From the NCBI RefSeq assembly GCF_035222375.1, contig NC_085890.1, positions 2,666,001 to 2,730,000 of the forward strand: a stretch of DNA of 64,000 nt, read 5' to 3'. Under the pieces are notes generated by a model. That model ran no database searches. It saw nothing but the letters and a program-made list of their open reading frames with translations, and had not been told where the DNA came from. Within the stretch, counting starts at the first letter, position 1. Each line of letters begins with the position of its first letter. Position numbers and translations under genes: made by a program. Shown piece after piece: positions 22,609 to 35,656 of this stretch. The stretch is from Podospora pseudocomata (Eukaryota; Ascomycota; Sordariomycetes; Sordariales; Podosporaceae).

Positions 22609-23227
22609 GCTCACCTGCTGGAGCTGCATATTTCTGGCTACGTTTCAAAGAGTTTCACATTCATTGCGGTTAGGGCGGTGGTGGTCTGCATTTTCTGGGA
22701 GGGCGAGCCAGGCGTTTCGCGGGAACCTCAGATTTGATACCTAGCAGGGGGGGGGGGTCATTTGCTTCTGGGTAGAGGTCAAGTATGTGTCGAATTAGCG
22801 ATTCATGTATCTTTCTTTTTAAACTTTTGCTTGTATGTATACACGTCGTGTACAAAATAACTGACACTTCAAAAGTAACTTGACGCGCCATGTTCGTCGG
22901 GGTCATAAACCCTGTCCGCCCTCTGTTCTATATGCCCGCCCGAACCAGCACATCACAAACGCCAGAAGAGCAAATGAATGGTCGATACTTTGTCTATTGC
23001 CTAGGGAAAGAATAGGGATCGAGCTAGGCAGCCAGAATCGCTTTCCCTCCAGCCAAACCGCGACTCCTAACCCCGTTAAAAGATAACCCTTCCCTTATCC
23101 TCCACTCTGCAAAATGAAAGCTTTTGTCCTCTGCCCAAGCACATGATCATCTCCGCTAACAGGCTATTGCTTACCCCCGTGAACGACAAAGAATCGATTA
23201 TTTTGTTTTCCTTCCCCTCTAGATTAC
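22609..23227. other. Intergenic, converging CHIP and prolyl-tRNA synthetase
   Basis: About 620 bases of 3' flanks. A G run lies at about 22747-22757. Nothing gene-like is seen. Confidence 0.5.
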
Positions 23228-25344
<2,117 letters not shown>

Positions 25345-25850
25345 GGTGATGCCTTTTCGCCTGTTGAAGTGAACTGAGGTGAGTATAACGTTCAGAGGTC
25401 AAGATGGAGCCGCGTTTTTAAGGAAGAAAAAAAGGGGCGTGACTCTCGACGGCGAGGTTGAGTCAATGCCGGTCTCAGGTGTCCGGACGGCTGGGCGTTT
25501 TCAGAGAGGTGGCTACCCCACCATGGAACGGATACCCCTCCTTCTGATAGCAACGGCGGGAACAGGCCCAGGCCCGTAGACTTTTTAGCGGGGCATGCCA
25601 GTGACCCAGCCAATTACAGGGCTGCCTTGGAGCTCAAGACCGGGATGGGATTATCTGCACCTCCGATAAAAAGTTCCTGAGCTAGGAGCCCGCCTTGCAG
25701 GGCAACGACGAAAGAGAGCTCGAGTCCCGACTGTGCCTGGAGCCTGTCAACAGAGACCCAACGCCCCCTTTCCCCCTTCCACCCCTCCATCCCCCATATC
25801 CCCACCGCCACTCTCGACACCGTCAACACTGCACACATAAATACATCGCG
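25345..25850. promoter_or_regulatory. Divergent promoter, prolyl-tRNA synthetase / CCT1
   Basis: A 506-base region between two divergent protein-synthesis/folding genes. The CCT1-proximal 90 bases are pyrimidine-rich (CCCCCTTTCCCCC type), a usual mark of strongly expressed fungal genes. No TATA box is obvious. Confidence 0.55.
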
Positions 25851-27702
25851 ATGGCTTCCATGTTCGAGCAGCCGAGAAACGGCACCCTCTTCCTGGGAGG
25901 CACAAAGATCTCCGGCACTGAAATCCGCGACCAGAACGGTTAGTCGGCCTCGTCACCCACTATACAGCGGGGAGCTGTTCCGAAGCTCGATCATCCATGC
26001 TGACCACCGTTGCAGTTCTTGCTACGCAAGCCATCGCCAATGTCGTCAAGAGCTCGTTCGGCCCCAGCGGCCTCGACAAGATGATGGTCGATGATATCGG
26101 TGTGAGTGCCTGCTGCTGCCCCGCCCCGCCGACTGACCGCAACATCCCCCTGACACGAAGGACAAACAGGATGTGACGGTGACAAACGACGGCGCGACTA
26201 TCCTCAGTTTACTCGACGTCGAGCACCCCGCCGGCAAGATCCTCGTCGACCTTGCGCACCAACAAGATAAGGAAGTCGGCGATGGCACAACGTCGGTCGT
26301 TTTGATTGCGGCCGAGCTGCTGAAGAGAGGAAACGAGCTGATGAAGAACCGGATACACCCTACCACCATCATCACAGGTTACCGTCTGGCCCTCAGAGAG
26401 GCGGTCAAGTACATGAACGAGCATATCAGCATCAAGGTCGACAAGCTCGGGCGGGAATCTCTGATCAACATTGCCAAGACTTCCATGAGCAGCAAGATCA
26501 TCGGCGCCGATTCTGACTTTTTCGCAAACATGGTGGTGGATGCTATGCAGGCTGTCAAGACAACGAGCAACAAGGGCGAGACCAAGTACCCGGTCAAGGC
26601 TGTTAATATTCTCAAGGCCCACGGCAAGGGTGCTCTCGAGTCTGTGTTGGTCAAGGGGTATGCGCTCAACTGCACTGTCGCTTCCCAGGCCATGGTGACC
26701 CGGATAACAGACGCCAAGATTGCCGTTCTCGACATGAACCTTCAGAAGGAACGCATGAAGCTCGGCGTGCAAATCACCATCGACGACCCCGATCAACTCG
26801 AGGCGATCAGGCAAAGAGAAGCGGGCATGGTTATGGAACGCGTGGAAATGATTCTCAAGGCCGGCGCCAACGTTATCCTTACCACCAAGGGTATCGATGA
26901 CCTCTGCCTGAAGCTGTTCATTGAGCGCGGTGCTATGGCTGTACGTCGGTGCAAGAAGGAGGATCTCCGCCGCATTGCCAGAGCCACCGGCGCCACCATG
27001 CTCAGCTCCCTCTCAGACTTGAACGGTGACGAGAAGTTCGAGGCCTCCTATCTTGGTCACGCCGAGGAGGTTTCACAGGAGCGCATCTCAGACGACGAGT
27101 GCATCTTGGTCAAGGGCACCAAGGTTCACTCTTCGGCCTCCATCATCCTCCGTGGCCCCAACGAGTTCACCCTCGACGAAATGGAGCGCTCCGTTCACGA
27201 CAGCTTGTGCGCCGTCAAGCGGACGCTGGAGAGCGGCAGCCTTGTTCCTGGCGGTGGTGCCGTCGAGACTGCGCTGCACATTTACCTCGAAGAGTTTGCT
27301 GGCACAGTCGGCTCCCGCGAGCAGCTCGCCATTGGCGAGTTTGCCCAATCATTACTTGTTATTCCCAAGACCCTGGCCGTCAACGCGGCCAAGGACGCCT
27401 CAGAGCTCGTCGCCCAGCTGCGGTCGAGACACGCGCTGTCGCAGCGCATCCAGGAGGGCGAGGCGAACGAGGACGAAAAGTCAGTTGCCCGCAAGAAGGC
27501 GTACAAGAACTATGGTCTTGACCTCATGAAGGGCAAGGTCGTGGACTCGATCAAGAACGGCGTCATGGAGCCAAGCATGAGCAAGATCAGACAGCTGAAG
27601 AGCGCCGTAGAGGCGTGCATCAGCATCATGCGTATTGATACACTCATCAAGCTCGACCCAGAGGCGCCAGCGGATGACGGACATGACGGACATGATCATT
27701 AG
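25851..27702 (+). CDS. CCT1: CCT1 / TCP-1 alpha, chaperonin subunit
   Basis: Alpha subunit of the cytosolic chaperonin TRiC/CCT, which folds actin and tubulin with ATP. Three exons: 25851-25938, 26016-26101 and 26170-27702, joined in phase (donors GTTAGT and GTGAGT; acceptors GTTGCAG and AAACAG). Spliced length is about 568 residues, normal for the family. Chaperonin motifs are present: [35 protein letters not shown], the ATP-binding [13 protein letters not shown], and the late [11 protein letters not shown]. The [13 protein letters not shown] wording points to the alpha rather than another subunit. The tail is His/Asp-rich (DDGHDGHDH). The frame is clean. Confidence 0.94.
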
Positions 27703-28715
27703 AGGAAGGGAAGAGAAAAAAGTTAGATACCTTTAGTTCTGCTTGACACTTTGTTTTGAGTGTAAAAAAACACCGTAAGACATATAATGAAGGGATGAGC
27801 AGCCTTTTTGCGTGTTGCTATCTACCTATGGAGACATATCATACCTCTCCTATCATATCATATCTCGAGAACTGGGTTTGGCGGTCGGTGCTGGTGCGGT
27901 GACGGAGGTGGTGCCGGGCCGGATACCGTCGGCTTACAACCGAAGGCCCAGCGCGGCCCCTCATCCGCTGTGGTACAGAGGGGGAGTCACGCCGGCAGCC
28001 GGATGACAGCCGCTAGACGAGACAGCAAACAGCAAAGTTGGCAAGAGTCTTTTGTGACGTAAAATTTCCGGGGTTGGGCAGGTCAGATGGTCTGAGTTGT
28101 CTCTGCGGAGGGTTTCTTCTTTGAGGTGCTGATCGGTGGTTCGACCAGTGGGCAACAAAGAGCCAAAGGTACCGACCGGGACAGGATTCAACGGACGGGA
28201 TGCTGTGCCGCCTTGAAGCTCAACTGTTTCTTAGTTCTCAAAGAGGAAAACAAATCCCGATACAATTGTAGATTGAGGAGACAAGATAGCCCCGTATGAT
28301 CACTAGCCTTCTAGTCTTTTTCTAGCGCTGTGAGCGTTGCCAAGTGCGGTAGGTCGAGGGAGGACCGGGCGGGGCGGGGTGCCCGGTGCCGGCGTGCGGT
28401 GTTGCGGAGCCCGGATCGGTAAGCCACGGGTATCAATGGAAGCAAACGTTTGTCGAACCAATGATTGATCCACTTTTGCCGGGTTTCCGTTCCCCTTTTT
28501 TTGCGACTCGTCAATTGATGACTTGATTTAAGCTTCTGGCCAGCTGCTGCTGCTGTTCGATCTCAGGGACTGGTGCTCTTCTGCTAACCCCCTTTCTTTG
28601 TTTCTTTGAACACAGCACATTCCTGCTTGGTTGATCTTACCCTTCGGATAGATTATTTCGGCGATAGCTTCACCCACCTCTCAATCTCACTCTCGCCCTC
28701 ATCGCCACCACCAAA
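27703..28715. other. Intergenic, CCT1 to LYC1-like gene
   Basis: About 1 kb. It has the CCT1 3' flank with an A run (27763-27769), then the upstream region of the next gene, CT/CCA-rich over the last 100 bases. Nothing gene-like is seen. Confidence 0.5.
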
Positions 28716-29906
28716 ATGGGCTCCAACAACCCCGACTTCTCCCCCGACCCCTCCCCCGACTCCTCCCCCGACTCCTCCTCTCCTTTAATCACCCTCACAA
28801 ACCCCACCCCCTCCGAACTCCCCAAAATCTTCACCCTCTCCCATCCCAAATGGGGCCCCGCGTTAACCCTGCAAGACTACCTCGACAGAGAAGCCTACCT
28901 CACCACCGTGCCCCTGTCCAAAAACGGGGGCATCACCCACTGGCTTTTGACTCTGTCCTCCCCCCCATCCCCCTCAGGGGAAAGACCGATCCTAGCATCA
29001 TGCGAATCCATCAAGAAACGCGCCTTTTACACCACCCCCTCCGGCTCCGTCCGCGAGGGTGTCGCCCACGGCATCGCCTCTGTCTTCACCGACCCAAAGT
29101 ACAGAGGCAGAGGCTACGCCTCGAGAATGATGTCTGACCTGGGCCAACGGCTCAAGACCTGGCAAGACGGCGGGGAGGACAGGCCGGTGGTGTTTAGCGT
29201 GTTGTATAGTGATATCGGGAAGGGGTTCTATGCCAAGCATGGGTGGGCGCCGTTTCGGTCGAGTCATGTTTCTTGGACGCCATCGTCCGCTGCCGGGTCG
29301 CCTCGAGGGAAAGGGGTCAAGACGATTGGGTATCATGAGCTGGCGGAGCTCTGCGCCGTTGATGAGAGGTTGCTAAAGGAACGACTGGCCGGGTTGGCGA
29401 AGGAGGATGGCGGGAAAAAGAGACATGTTGCTTTGGCGCCGGAATTGGATCAGCTGCTTTGGCATTTGATGAGGGAGGATTTCATGACGAAGCATATCTT
29501 TGGGAGGACGCCTGAGGTTAGGGGGGCGGTGGCGGGGGAGAAGGGAAGGAGGGTTTGGGCTGTTTGGACTAGGGGGTATTATGGGGGGTTGGGGAAGACG
29601 GAGGGGAATACGTTGCATGTGCTGAGGGTGGTGGTGGAGGATGAGGAGAATACGGCTGAGGAGGAGCTCGTCGAGGGGTTTAAAGCGATTATTGGGATTG
29701 CGCGGGCGGAGGCGGACGAGTGGAGGAGCCATGATGTGCAGATGTGGAATCCGACGGGGTTGGTGAGGGGGTTGGTGGAGAAGATTGGGGTTGAGTATGA
29801 GTTTGTTGAAAGGGATAAGGAGAGTATTGCTAGTTTGATGTGGTATGGGGAGGAGGAGGGGGAGGAGGTGGACTGGGTGGCTAACGAGAAGTATGCTTGG
29901 TGTTGA
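28716..29906 (+). CDS. LYC1-like GNAT N-acetyltransferase
   Basis: A single-exon protein of 396 residues. The acetyl-CoA-binding motif of GNAT enzymes is visible as VFTDPKYRGRGYASRMM (about residues 125-141, Q/R-x-x-G-x-G/A type). The preceding strand ILASCESIKKRAFY and following FSVLYSDIGKGFYAKHGW also fit. The C-terminal half (ELDQLLWHLMREDF, VWAVWTRGYYGGLGKTEGNTLHVLR) matches the conserved C-terminal region of fungal LYC1-like proteins, named for yeast lysine N6-acetyltransferase. Substrate here is unknown, since most relatives are uncharacterised. The N-terminus repeats SPDPSPDSSPDSS, low-complexity and likely disordered. No lesion is seen. Confidence 0.85.
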   Translation: MGSNNPDFSPDPSPDSSPDSSSPLITLTNPTPSELPKIFTLSHPKWGPALTLQDYLDREAYLTTVPLSKNGGITHWLLTLSSPPSPSGERPILASCESIKKRAFYTTPSGSVREGVAHGIASVFTDPKYRGRGYASRMMSDLGQRLKTWQDGGEDRPVVFSVLYSDIGKGFYAKHGWAPFRSSHVSWTPSSAAGSPRGKGVKTIGYHELAELCAVDERLLKERLAGLAKEDGGKKRHVALAPELDQLLWHLMREDFMTKHIFGRTPEVRGAVAGEKGRRVWAVWTRGYYGGLGKTEGNTLHVLRVVVEDEENTAEEELVEGFKAIIGIARAEADEWRSHDVQMWNPTGLVRGLVEKIGVEYEFVERDKESIASLMWYGEEEGEEVDWVANEKYAWC

Positions 29907-30111
29907 AGGTCGTAGGTTTCGGTCATTGGAAGCGATCTTTCTTTCTCTACCTACTTCTTACGGGATATATTTTGCATTTTGCTACATATCGCATACGTGG
30001 TCTCTCAAGGCACTCTGATATCATCGAATTTGTCTCCATATGAGCGACATATATCTGTTCAGAGCATGGGAATCGTTATATTCTTTTTCATACACCTCAA
30101 CAAGATCCTCC

Positions 30112-31135
30112 TCAAAGTCCAAACCACTCCAGATCAACCGCCTCAAACTGCGGCACCACATGCCCCACCCCACTAGCCGAATATCCCACCAGCTTTGTCC
30201 CATCCCCATACACCATCTTGGTGTAGCCCGCCGCCGGAACATTCGTCTCATTCCTGGTAAACTCCACCCCGTGAATCGCCCCCCACTGCTCAAGCTGCTC
30301 CTCAAAGTTGTGGAAATAGTTCACGAAAAAGTCATTATCCCCATGCCAGGTAGCAACCTTGGGATACTTCCACCCCTGGTTCCCCTTCCCTTTACCCTTG
30401 CCCTTCCCCTTGCCCTTGCCCTCAGGCAAAGGCGCCATCCCCCTCACCACCTCAGCCCATTCCTCCCCCGTCTTTCTAATCCCCCCGTTGGCGCACGTCT
30501 GATCGGCGCTGATGGGGCTGCTGCCAGGGGAGCCAGCGAGACAGCCGGCTGGGACGCCGCTGTAGCAGGACACGGCGGAGAAGAGGTCGGGATAGGCCGA
30601 GGCCATGACGTTGGACATCATGCAACCTGAGGATGACCCGGTGATGAAGACCTTCTTGGGGTCGGCGTTGAAAGTGGTGGTGGCCCAGCGGACGATGGTG
30701 GCTAGGCCGGTGGAATCACCTCCTCCGTCACGGGTGAGGGAGGCGGGGGAGGCGACGTCCCAGCAGTTGTTGTCGTTTATGGAGGATGGGTAGAGGACGA
30801 CGAAGTTGCGGGAGGAGGAGAGGGTTTGGAATTGGGAAGTCATTTCGGCGTGCCAGGGGCCGGAGCCGAAGCAGCCGTGGAGCTTGGAGGGGTGTTAGCA
30901 TGGAGATAATGGGGAGTTAGAAAGGAAGAGGGGTGCTCACAGCGAGGATGATGGCTGGCTTGCCGGTCAAGTTGGATGGGGCATAGAGGTGAAGTTGGAG
31001 GTTGGTGGGGTTGGATCCCCACGACGAGATCTGAGTGAGGACATCACGGGGGATGTCATTAGCACCAGGAGCGGAGGGAGCACCGTGGGCCACGGCAGCG
31101 GTACCCGCGAGGAGGACAAGGGACTTGAACAACAT
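30112..31135 (-). CDS. Secreted CE1-type esterase (acetylxylan/feruloyl esterase, PHB-depolymerase-like)
   Basis: Two exons, 31135-30941 and 30882-30112, join in phase over a 58-base intron (GTGAGC...CTCCAAG), giving about 321 residues. A signal peptide is clear (MLFKSLVLLAGTAAVAHGAP). The alpha/beta hydrolase nucleophile motif is GSSSG in VFITGSSSGCMMSNVMA. The oxyanion strand PAIILALHGCFGSG spans the intron. WHGDNDFFV supplies the Asp region and GVGHVVP the His. These fit CE1 acetylxylan esterases that deacetylate plant xylan. A pure (GK)n stretch, six to seven dipeptides long, sits between PLPEG and NQGWKYP (about 30385-30425) and is not usual in the family. No carbohydrate-binding module is seen. 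Confidence 0.87.
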
Positions 31136-32209
31136 CGTAATGCCTAGGTATGACTGAGGTGAGAAGACAGACCACGGTGTAGAGTAAACAGAAACTAAAT
31201 CTTTTTGGGGTGAGCGGATATTGGGATATTTGTACCTTGCATATCTTCCCCCCCATAAGATCGCTCAGCTATAATTAAGCAATCAACGCACACCACCGGT
31301 TATGATCTCATTACCGAATGGGACGGTGGCACTCGGTAGTCTGGTCCGTGGGCCGTAACTGTACCTAGGTAGGTATTTGGCAAACGTGAGTAATCCATGG
31401 CTCCGTTCCCCAGCGGGTTTGGCCTCGGTGGCCCTTGTTCCCAAGGGGGAAGCAAGTCCTTGTTAGCACAAGCATGAAATGTATGTGGATAACCAGCGTT
31501 GCAATTGGCGCGGCTAACTATACCCGACGCTATTTTCTGAGCGCCTAAGTTATGTGGTTACACCACCGCACTCGGCTGGACTGCCCTATTAGATACGCTA
31601 GCGTGAGGTAAGGATCTATACTTTCACGATGTTACGGATAGAGTTATTGGAGGACGTCAGCGGTCAGACCTAGTAGTCAGCAAGCCACGTCCGAATATCA
31701 AGAGGCTGAGGCGTCCAACTGCTTTATATTGACTTGGCTGCTGCGCACCGGCTGTTTCTGTCGGCATCTGTGCTGGAGATGAAACTCGGACTTTTGCAAC
31801 TTGAGGGAGGGAGACAAAGTCTGTCGTCTATTTTAAACTCCTAATCCATTTGGTCACAGAGAGTGTAGAGTCAAGGTGTTACGCGCGAAAAAGACAGCGT
31901 GGATGTTGTACAAAAGAATGCTCTCACCGGATTTAGGCAGACATATGCTGTATCGTATGTATTTTGACGAAGTACACAAGCACCTCTTGAATGCACTGAG
32001 AATGACGTCGCCGCATAAGGTATGAAGCTTGGGACCACAAGTTGGGAGAACATGGGGATGCGCCTTCTCCTTCGAGAGCCAAGATAATTAAACTTCACTC
32101 CCCCGTGGCCCCCTAAGACAAACGTCCAGTGAGAAGTCTGGCACCAGCGGTGAGAGTTGGTTTGCTCTATAGCGCGCCGTGCGCCGGGTACGAGGATCTG
32201 GAGGGGGTC
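31136..32209. other. Intergenic, esterase promoter side
   Basis: About 1.07 kb with no supported gene. The part next to 31136 is the esterase promoter. The rest has moderate AT content and only short open frames. Confidence 0.45.
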
Positions 32210-32325
32210 GCAGAAGGATCCGCTTACGAGAAGAGCCGCTTCAGTCGAGTAAGCTCCAGCTGATTCTGGAGTTGTATCAGGCTTTTCTTAGAGGGAAATA
32301 GATGCACCTCTACTTGGTAGACTGT
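32210..32325 (+). pseudogene. Decayed fragment of a CHIP-type U-box exon
   Basis: The stretch around 32212-32320 aligns by eye with the end of the CHIP gene at 22485-22605. Shared strings include GAGCCGCTTCAG and CTTGGTAGAC/GATTGGTAGGC, in the same order and spacing, with many scattered differences. The translation still shows DPLTR but then meets several stops, so it cannot be functional. Upstream, TACGAGGATCTGGAGG also resembles the CHIP exon. It is probably a small segmental duplicate that has decayed. How far it extends to the left is unclear. Confidence 0.55.
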
Positions 32326-32342
32326 GTTCTATCCATGGTGTT

Positions 32343-32795
32343 TCACTTCGTCATTATGTCTTCTCCGAGAAGCTTCGTGCCGCTGTCATTGCCCGTATTC
32401 TCGCAGTTCAAGATCCCTACGTCTAAGCGCTCGTTCCCATTCAGCATCGCTAGGGCGTGGAATTTGGCAACACCTTTGATAGGGCAGATGGAGAGCCCCG
32501 ATACGCAGCTGGAAATGTAAATTACACAAAGAGCTATGTGCCCATCATGAAGCCGCAGAATTCTGAGAAATACTCCACTTGACACATTGATCAGGCAGTT
32601 TGCAATTTCATGAATAGCATCAGTCTTGCAATATGCGATAGTACTACCAGCTCCAACTACAAGTATTTCTTGCTCCTCCTCTTCCGTTTCCAACACCCTC
32701 ATCAAATCACGGCCAAAAATCCAGGAAGATTTGCCATGCTGATCAATCAAACGCTCGATGACCTCCATCGAGGATACGTGACTGGAACATTGCAT
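32343..32795 (-). CDS. Unrecognised open frame, possible exon of a repeat protein
   Basis: A 150-residue open frame. VIERLIDQHGKSSWIFGRDLMRVLETEEEEQEILVV resembles one unit of the HET-R/ankyrin-like repeats of some fungal STAND proteins (E-x-x-x-x-L-L/I-D-x-x-G). The rest is unlike anything I know. It could be a remnant or chance. Confidence 0.25.
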   Translation of the reverse strand: MQCSSHVSSMEVIERLIDQHGKSSWIFGRDLMRVLETEEEEQEILVVGAGSTIAYCKTDAIHEIANCLINVSSGVFLRILRLHDGHIALCVIYISSCVSGLSICPIKGVAKFHALAMLNGNERLDVGILNCENTGNDSGTKLLGEDIMTK

Positions 32796-32926
32796 TCTGA
32801 AACCTCATTCTCGTTGGTGAACTTGCATTCATTACCTTGCTTATCAAGATTGCGAAACCAGCGTCATCGGTGTGTGAAAATCCCCTGTTCATAGTTGAAC
32901 AGCACAAGGCAGTTTTCTTCCCCTTG

Positions 32927-33370
32927 TCACCACGGAGTGGTGATCAAACTGGGAAAAAAAAAAAAAAGAGTTCCGGTTGCATCAGCGGTTTCAACAAGTG
33001 TTGAGCTAACTGGAGATAGTAATACCAGCCAGCCCCGAGAAACTGGGCGGACAAGCAAGAGCAGAACGGCGTGGGTACAAAAGTTTTCCCAGACACCTAA
33101 GTAAGCTCGACATCCAACTGCCCCCTCGCGGGGAGAGGACCACCAAGCTATCCACACAGCCCTCAAGAGGAGTGCGAGAAATCTCGGGACAATACCATCG
33201 ATAAAGAACCGATACCCCCTGGCTAGAGACTCCGAAACATCAAGATAGCCGGGAGGATACCGGCACCGCTCGAAGATACGACCAGAGACAAAGGCGAGGA
33301 GTCCTGGGCCAAGGTACTGAGCAAGTAGCCAGAGGCACTGCTGTTCCGTAAGGTCGAGATATGAGGGCAT
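32927..33370 (-). CDS. Unrecognised hydrophobic open frame
   Basis: From the Met at 33370 (MPSYLDLTEQQCLWLLAQYLG) it reads 147 residues with two to three hydrophobic stretches (GPGLLAFVSG, IVPRFLALLLRAVWIAWW). It may be a small membrane protein. No family is recognised, and the Phe-rich end comes from the A run at 32948-32966. The C-terminal part may not be real. Confidence 0.3.
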   Translation of the reverse strand: MPSYLDLTEQQCLWLLAQYLGPGLLAFVSGRIFERCRYPPGYLDVSESLARGYRFFIDGIVPRFLALLLRAVWIAWWSSPREGAVGCRAYLGVWENFCTHAVLLLLVRPVSRGWLVLLSPVSSTLVETADATGTLFFFFPSLITTPW

Positions 33371-34214
33371 AACGCTGTTTCGCTGTTGATTGGCAGACCC
33401 AATCAAGAAGAAAAGAGGAAAATTTAACAGAATGGATGGAAAGTGGTCTTTTAAAGCCAACAGCACCTCGAATTTGCACCTTCCATGACTGCAACCGTAA
33501 TCACCTTGACATCATTGAAGTGGCAGAATGGAGATCAGCAAAATGGGAAGTTTGTGCTGTTGTGGAAGGAGAGACGTTGCTTTGTTGAGAAGCAATGGTG
33601 GAACATGGCCGAGATGACCGAGACAGCTGAGGTGTCGATATGGAAAGGAAGGTAGCTAAGTGATCCCAGTTACGTACTTGGCCTTCTTGCAAGACTGACT
33701 TGGGTTGCAGGTTACCTGCCTTGCTCCGAAAGTCACTCTTTCCACGTCACTCTTCCCACGTCACTCTTCCCACGTCACCCTTCCCATCATGCAACGGAAT
33801 GCGCTGGGTGGCAGTTGTACCTAGTTGTTGACACCACCTGGGGGAGGAGAGATGTTGTCTGACTGAGATAAGGCGGCTACCTAGTATTCAGTCCCGTCGT
33901 TTCCCATGGGCTGGTGAGAGCACGGCACATACCTAGAGCAGAACCAACCATGCCCAATCGTGTCCTCCCCAAACCAGCCGGCGGCTTCACCAGCCCCGAC
34001 GACATCCTGTGGGACTCCTGCCTGGACAGGTCGAGACTGTTTCGACGGTAGAGAGCTACGTGAAATGTTATTGGATTATGTTAACCATCTACAAAAACCT
34101 GGCTCCATCTCATCCGCGCTTTCCATCCCACCTTCCAACAGCGCAGCCAGTCTGTGGAACCAAAAGGATACCCTACCCACAGGGTAGGCCGGGTGGGTAT
34201 ATATCTCTACACAG
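33371..34214. other. Intergenic with a short tandem repeat
   Basis: About 840 bases. It holds a small tandem repeat at 33733-33787 and short frames on both strands. A 33-codon frame from 33951 is too short to support. Confidence 0.45.
33733..33787. repeat. Tandem repeat of a CACGTCACTCTTCC unit
   Basis: About three to four copies of a 14-15 base unit containing CACGTCA, a bZIP/CREB-like core. It may be a minisatellite or a clustered binding site. Confidence 0.7.
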
Positions 34215-34742
34215 TCACACCCTCCGATAAACCCACACGCCCTCCCCCGCTTCGACGGCACCCTTCCTCATATCCTCCCCCTCCTTGTCAACAGCCCACT
34301 CGTCAAATACTGGCCCAAACTCCTCCAGGTCTGCCCTAGGCCCGATCCAAACCACGATTTCCCCTTCCCATCTTGCCAGATAAGCCTTTACCAAGGAGGG
34401 CTGCCTGGGGTAGACGAACAGCAGCGCACCCGCCTCCTTCAGCAAGCCACTGTCAACCACTGCCCATGTTCCTGTCACTGTCAAGGTGTTTTGCTCGGGA
34501 AGAAAAACGTTAACTGGCTTTAGGGCCAAGACCTCCACGCCGTAAATGCTATTGGAACGGGCCGGGTAGTGGTGTAGGAGCAGAGCTTCTAAGAGGCCAG
34601 GACCGGAGCCGATTGAGAGGGTTAGACTGGGAGGAGGAGGAAGGATGGTGTCGAGGAGGGAGAGTAATGGGAGCGAGAGGGAGCAGCATGAAGAGGGATG
34701 ACGAATGGGGGAGGGTGATAGTTGTGGAAGACGAGTCGTCAT
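34215..34742 (-). CDS. Methyltransferase-like protein (Rossmann SAM-binding motif)
   Basis: About 175 residues from the Met at 34742 (MTTRLPQLSPSPIRHPSS). The open frame continues upstream, but with a His/Asn-rich run unlikely to be coding. SLTLSIGSGPGLLEALLLHH is a motif I SAM-binding loop (G-x-G-x-G after a strand). NSIYGVEVLALKPVN follows as the acidic strand-2 position, and WAVVDSGLLKEAGALLFVYPRQP as later strands. It is a small fungal methyltransferase-like protein with no known substrate. The frame is clean. It could be a non-catalytic relative. Confidence 0.6.
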   Translation of the reverse strand: MTTRLPQLSPSPIRHPSSCCSLSLPLLSLLDTILPPPPSLTLSIGSGPGLLEALLLHHYPARSNSIYGVEVLALKPVNVFLPEQNTLTVTGTWAVVDSGLLKEAGALLFVYPRQPSLVKAYLARWEGEIVVWIGPRADLEEFGPVFDEWAVDKEGEDMRKGAVEAGEGVWVYRRV

Positions 34743-35656
34743 TTCTGATGGGTGGTGGTTGTGGTGGTTGTGGTGATTGGTTGGTGATACGAAAGTGTAA
34801 AAGTTTAAGCCGTTAGAATTTACCACTGTTTCTACTGTCAGTGACATGGCTCCACAAAAATTTGACAAATTAACGATATCTACCAATGAGATCGGACCAG
34901 GTTCTTTCCTTTTCACTTCGACGTCCGTCGCAAGAGTTCTCACACCTTGTTACCTACCTACACATAAACACCATCATTTCATTCTTCTTCCTACACTAGC
35001 TGACCAACTCGGACTATTAAAAAGAGAAGTGGACCTATAGTCCGCGTCTACAGGAATTTGGGCTGGCTGAGAACAAGCCACAATCTTCGCCTCAACACTT
35101 GGCTTGATGCTCACCCGTGGCGCGCATTGTCCAAAGGAGACCAGTTCATCAACTGACAGCTTCCGACCTAACCTTTATTTGACATTGTTGGCCGCCATCG
35201 TACTGCCTGGTGCTTTAACATCACCACTCCTTACCACTTGGTCTGCGAGCCATATTTACTCAGAGGAGACAATATGGCACCGCCTAGCCTACCAACTCGC
35301 ACTCTGAGCCATCAAGTTCTATTTCAAGATCGACCATCACGACAACATCTAAATATCTTTGACTTTGCAGCCAGCCACAATGACAATATTTCACTGCTGA
35401 CTCTCTGTTGCAGCACTTTACGCAGATCCGTCCGCTGTTGATCCTTGCACTATGGCAGCCATGAAAGATAACCAGCCAGAGGATATCTGGACTCCTATCG
35501 AAGACCAAAAAGTATTTAACGGCTTGACGCGCCGTCGAAACTGACCTCTCGACCGCCAACCTCTCAGTATCATCAAGACGCATATAGCACCTTCTAAATC
35601 TTACCTTTCTATTACACACACTTTACATTACCCTTCTTTACAGCACGACACTGAAC
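34743..35656. promoter_or_regulatory. Divergent upstream region
   Basis: About 910 bases upstream of both the methyltransferase-like gene and the 365-residue gene. The last 100 bases before 35657 are CT/CA-rich, as in fungal leaders. No gene is supported. Confidence 0.45.

Noticed and set aside
30040-30630. 196-codon plus-strand frame opposite the esterase
   Set aside because: Antisense shadow; the esterase strand has signal peptide and catalytic motifs.
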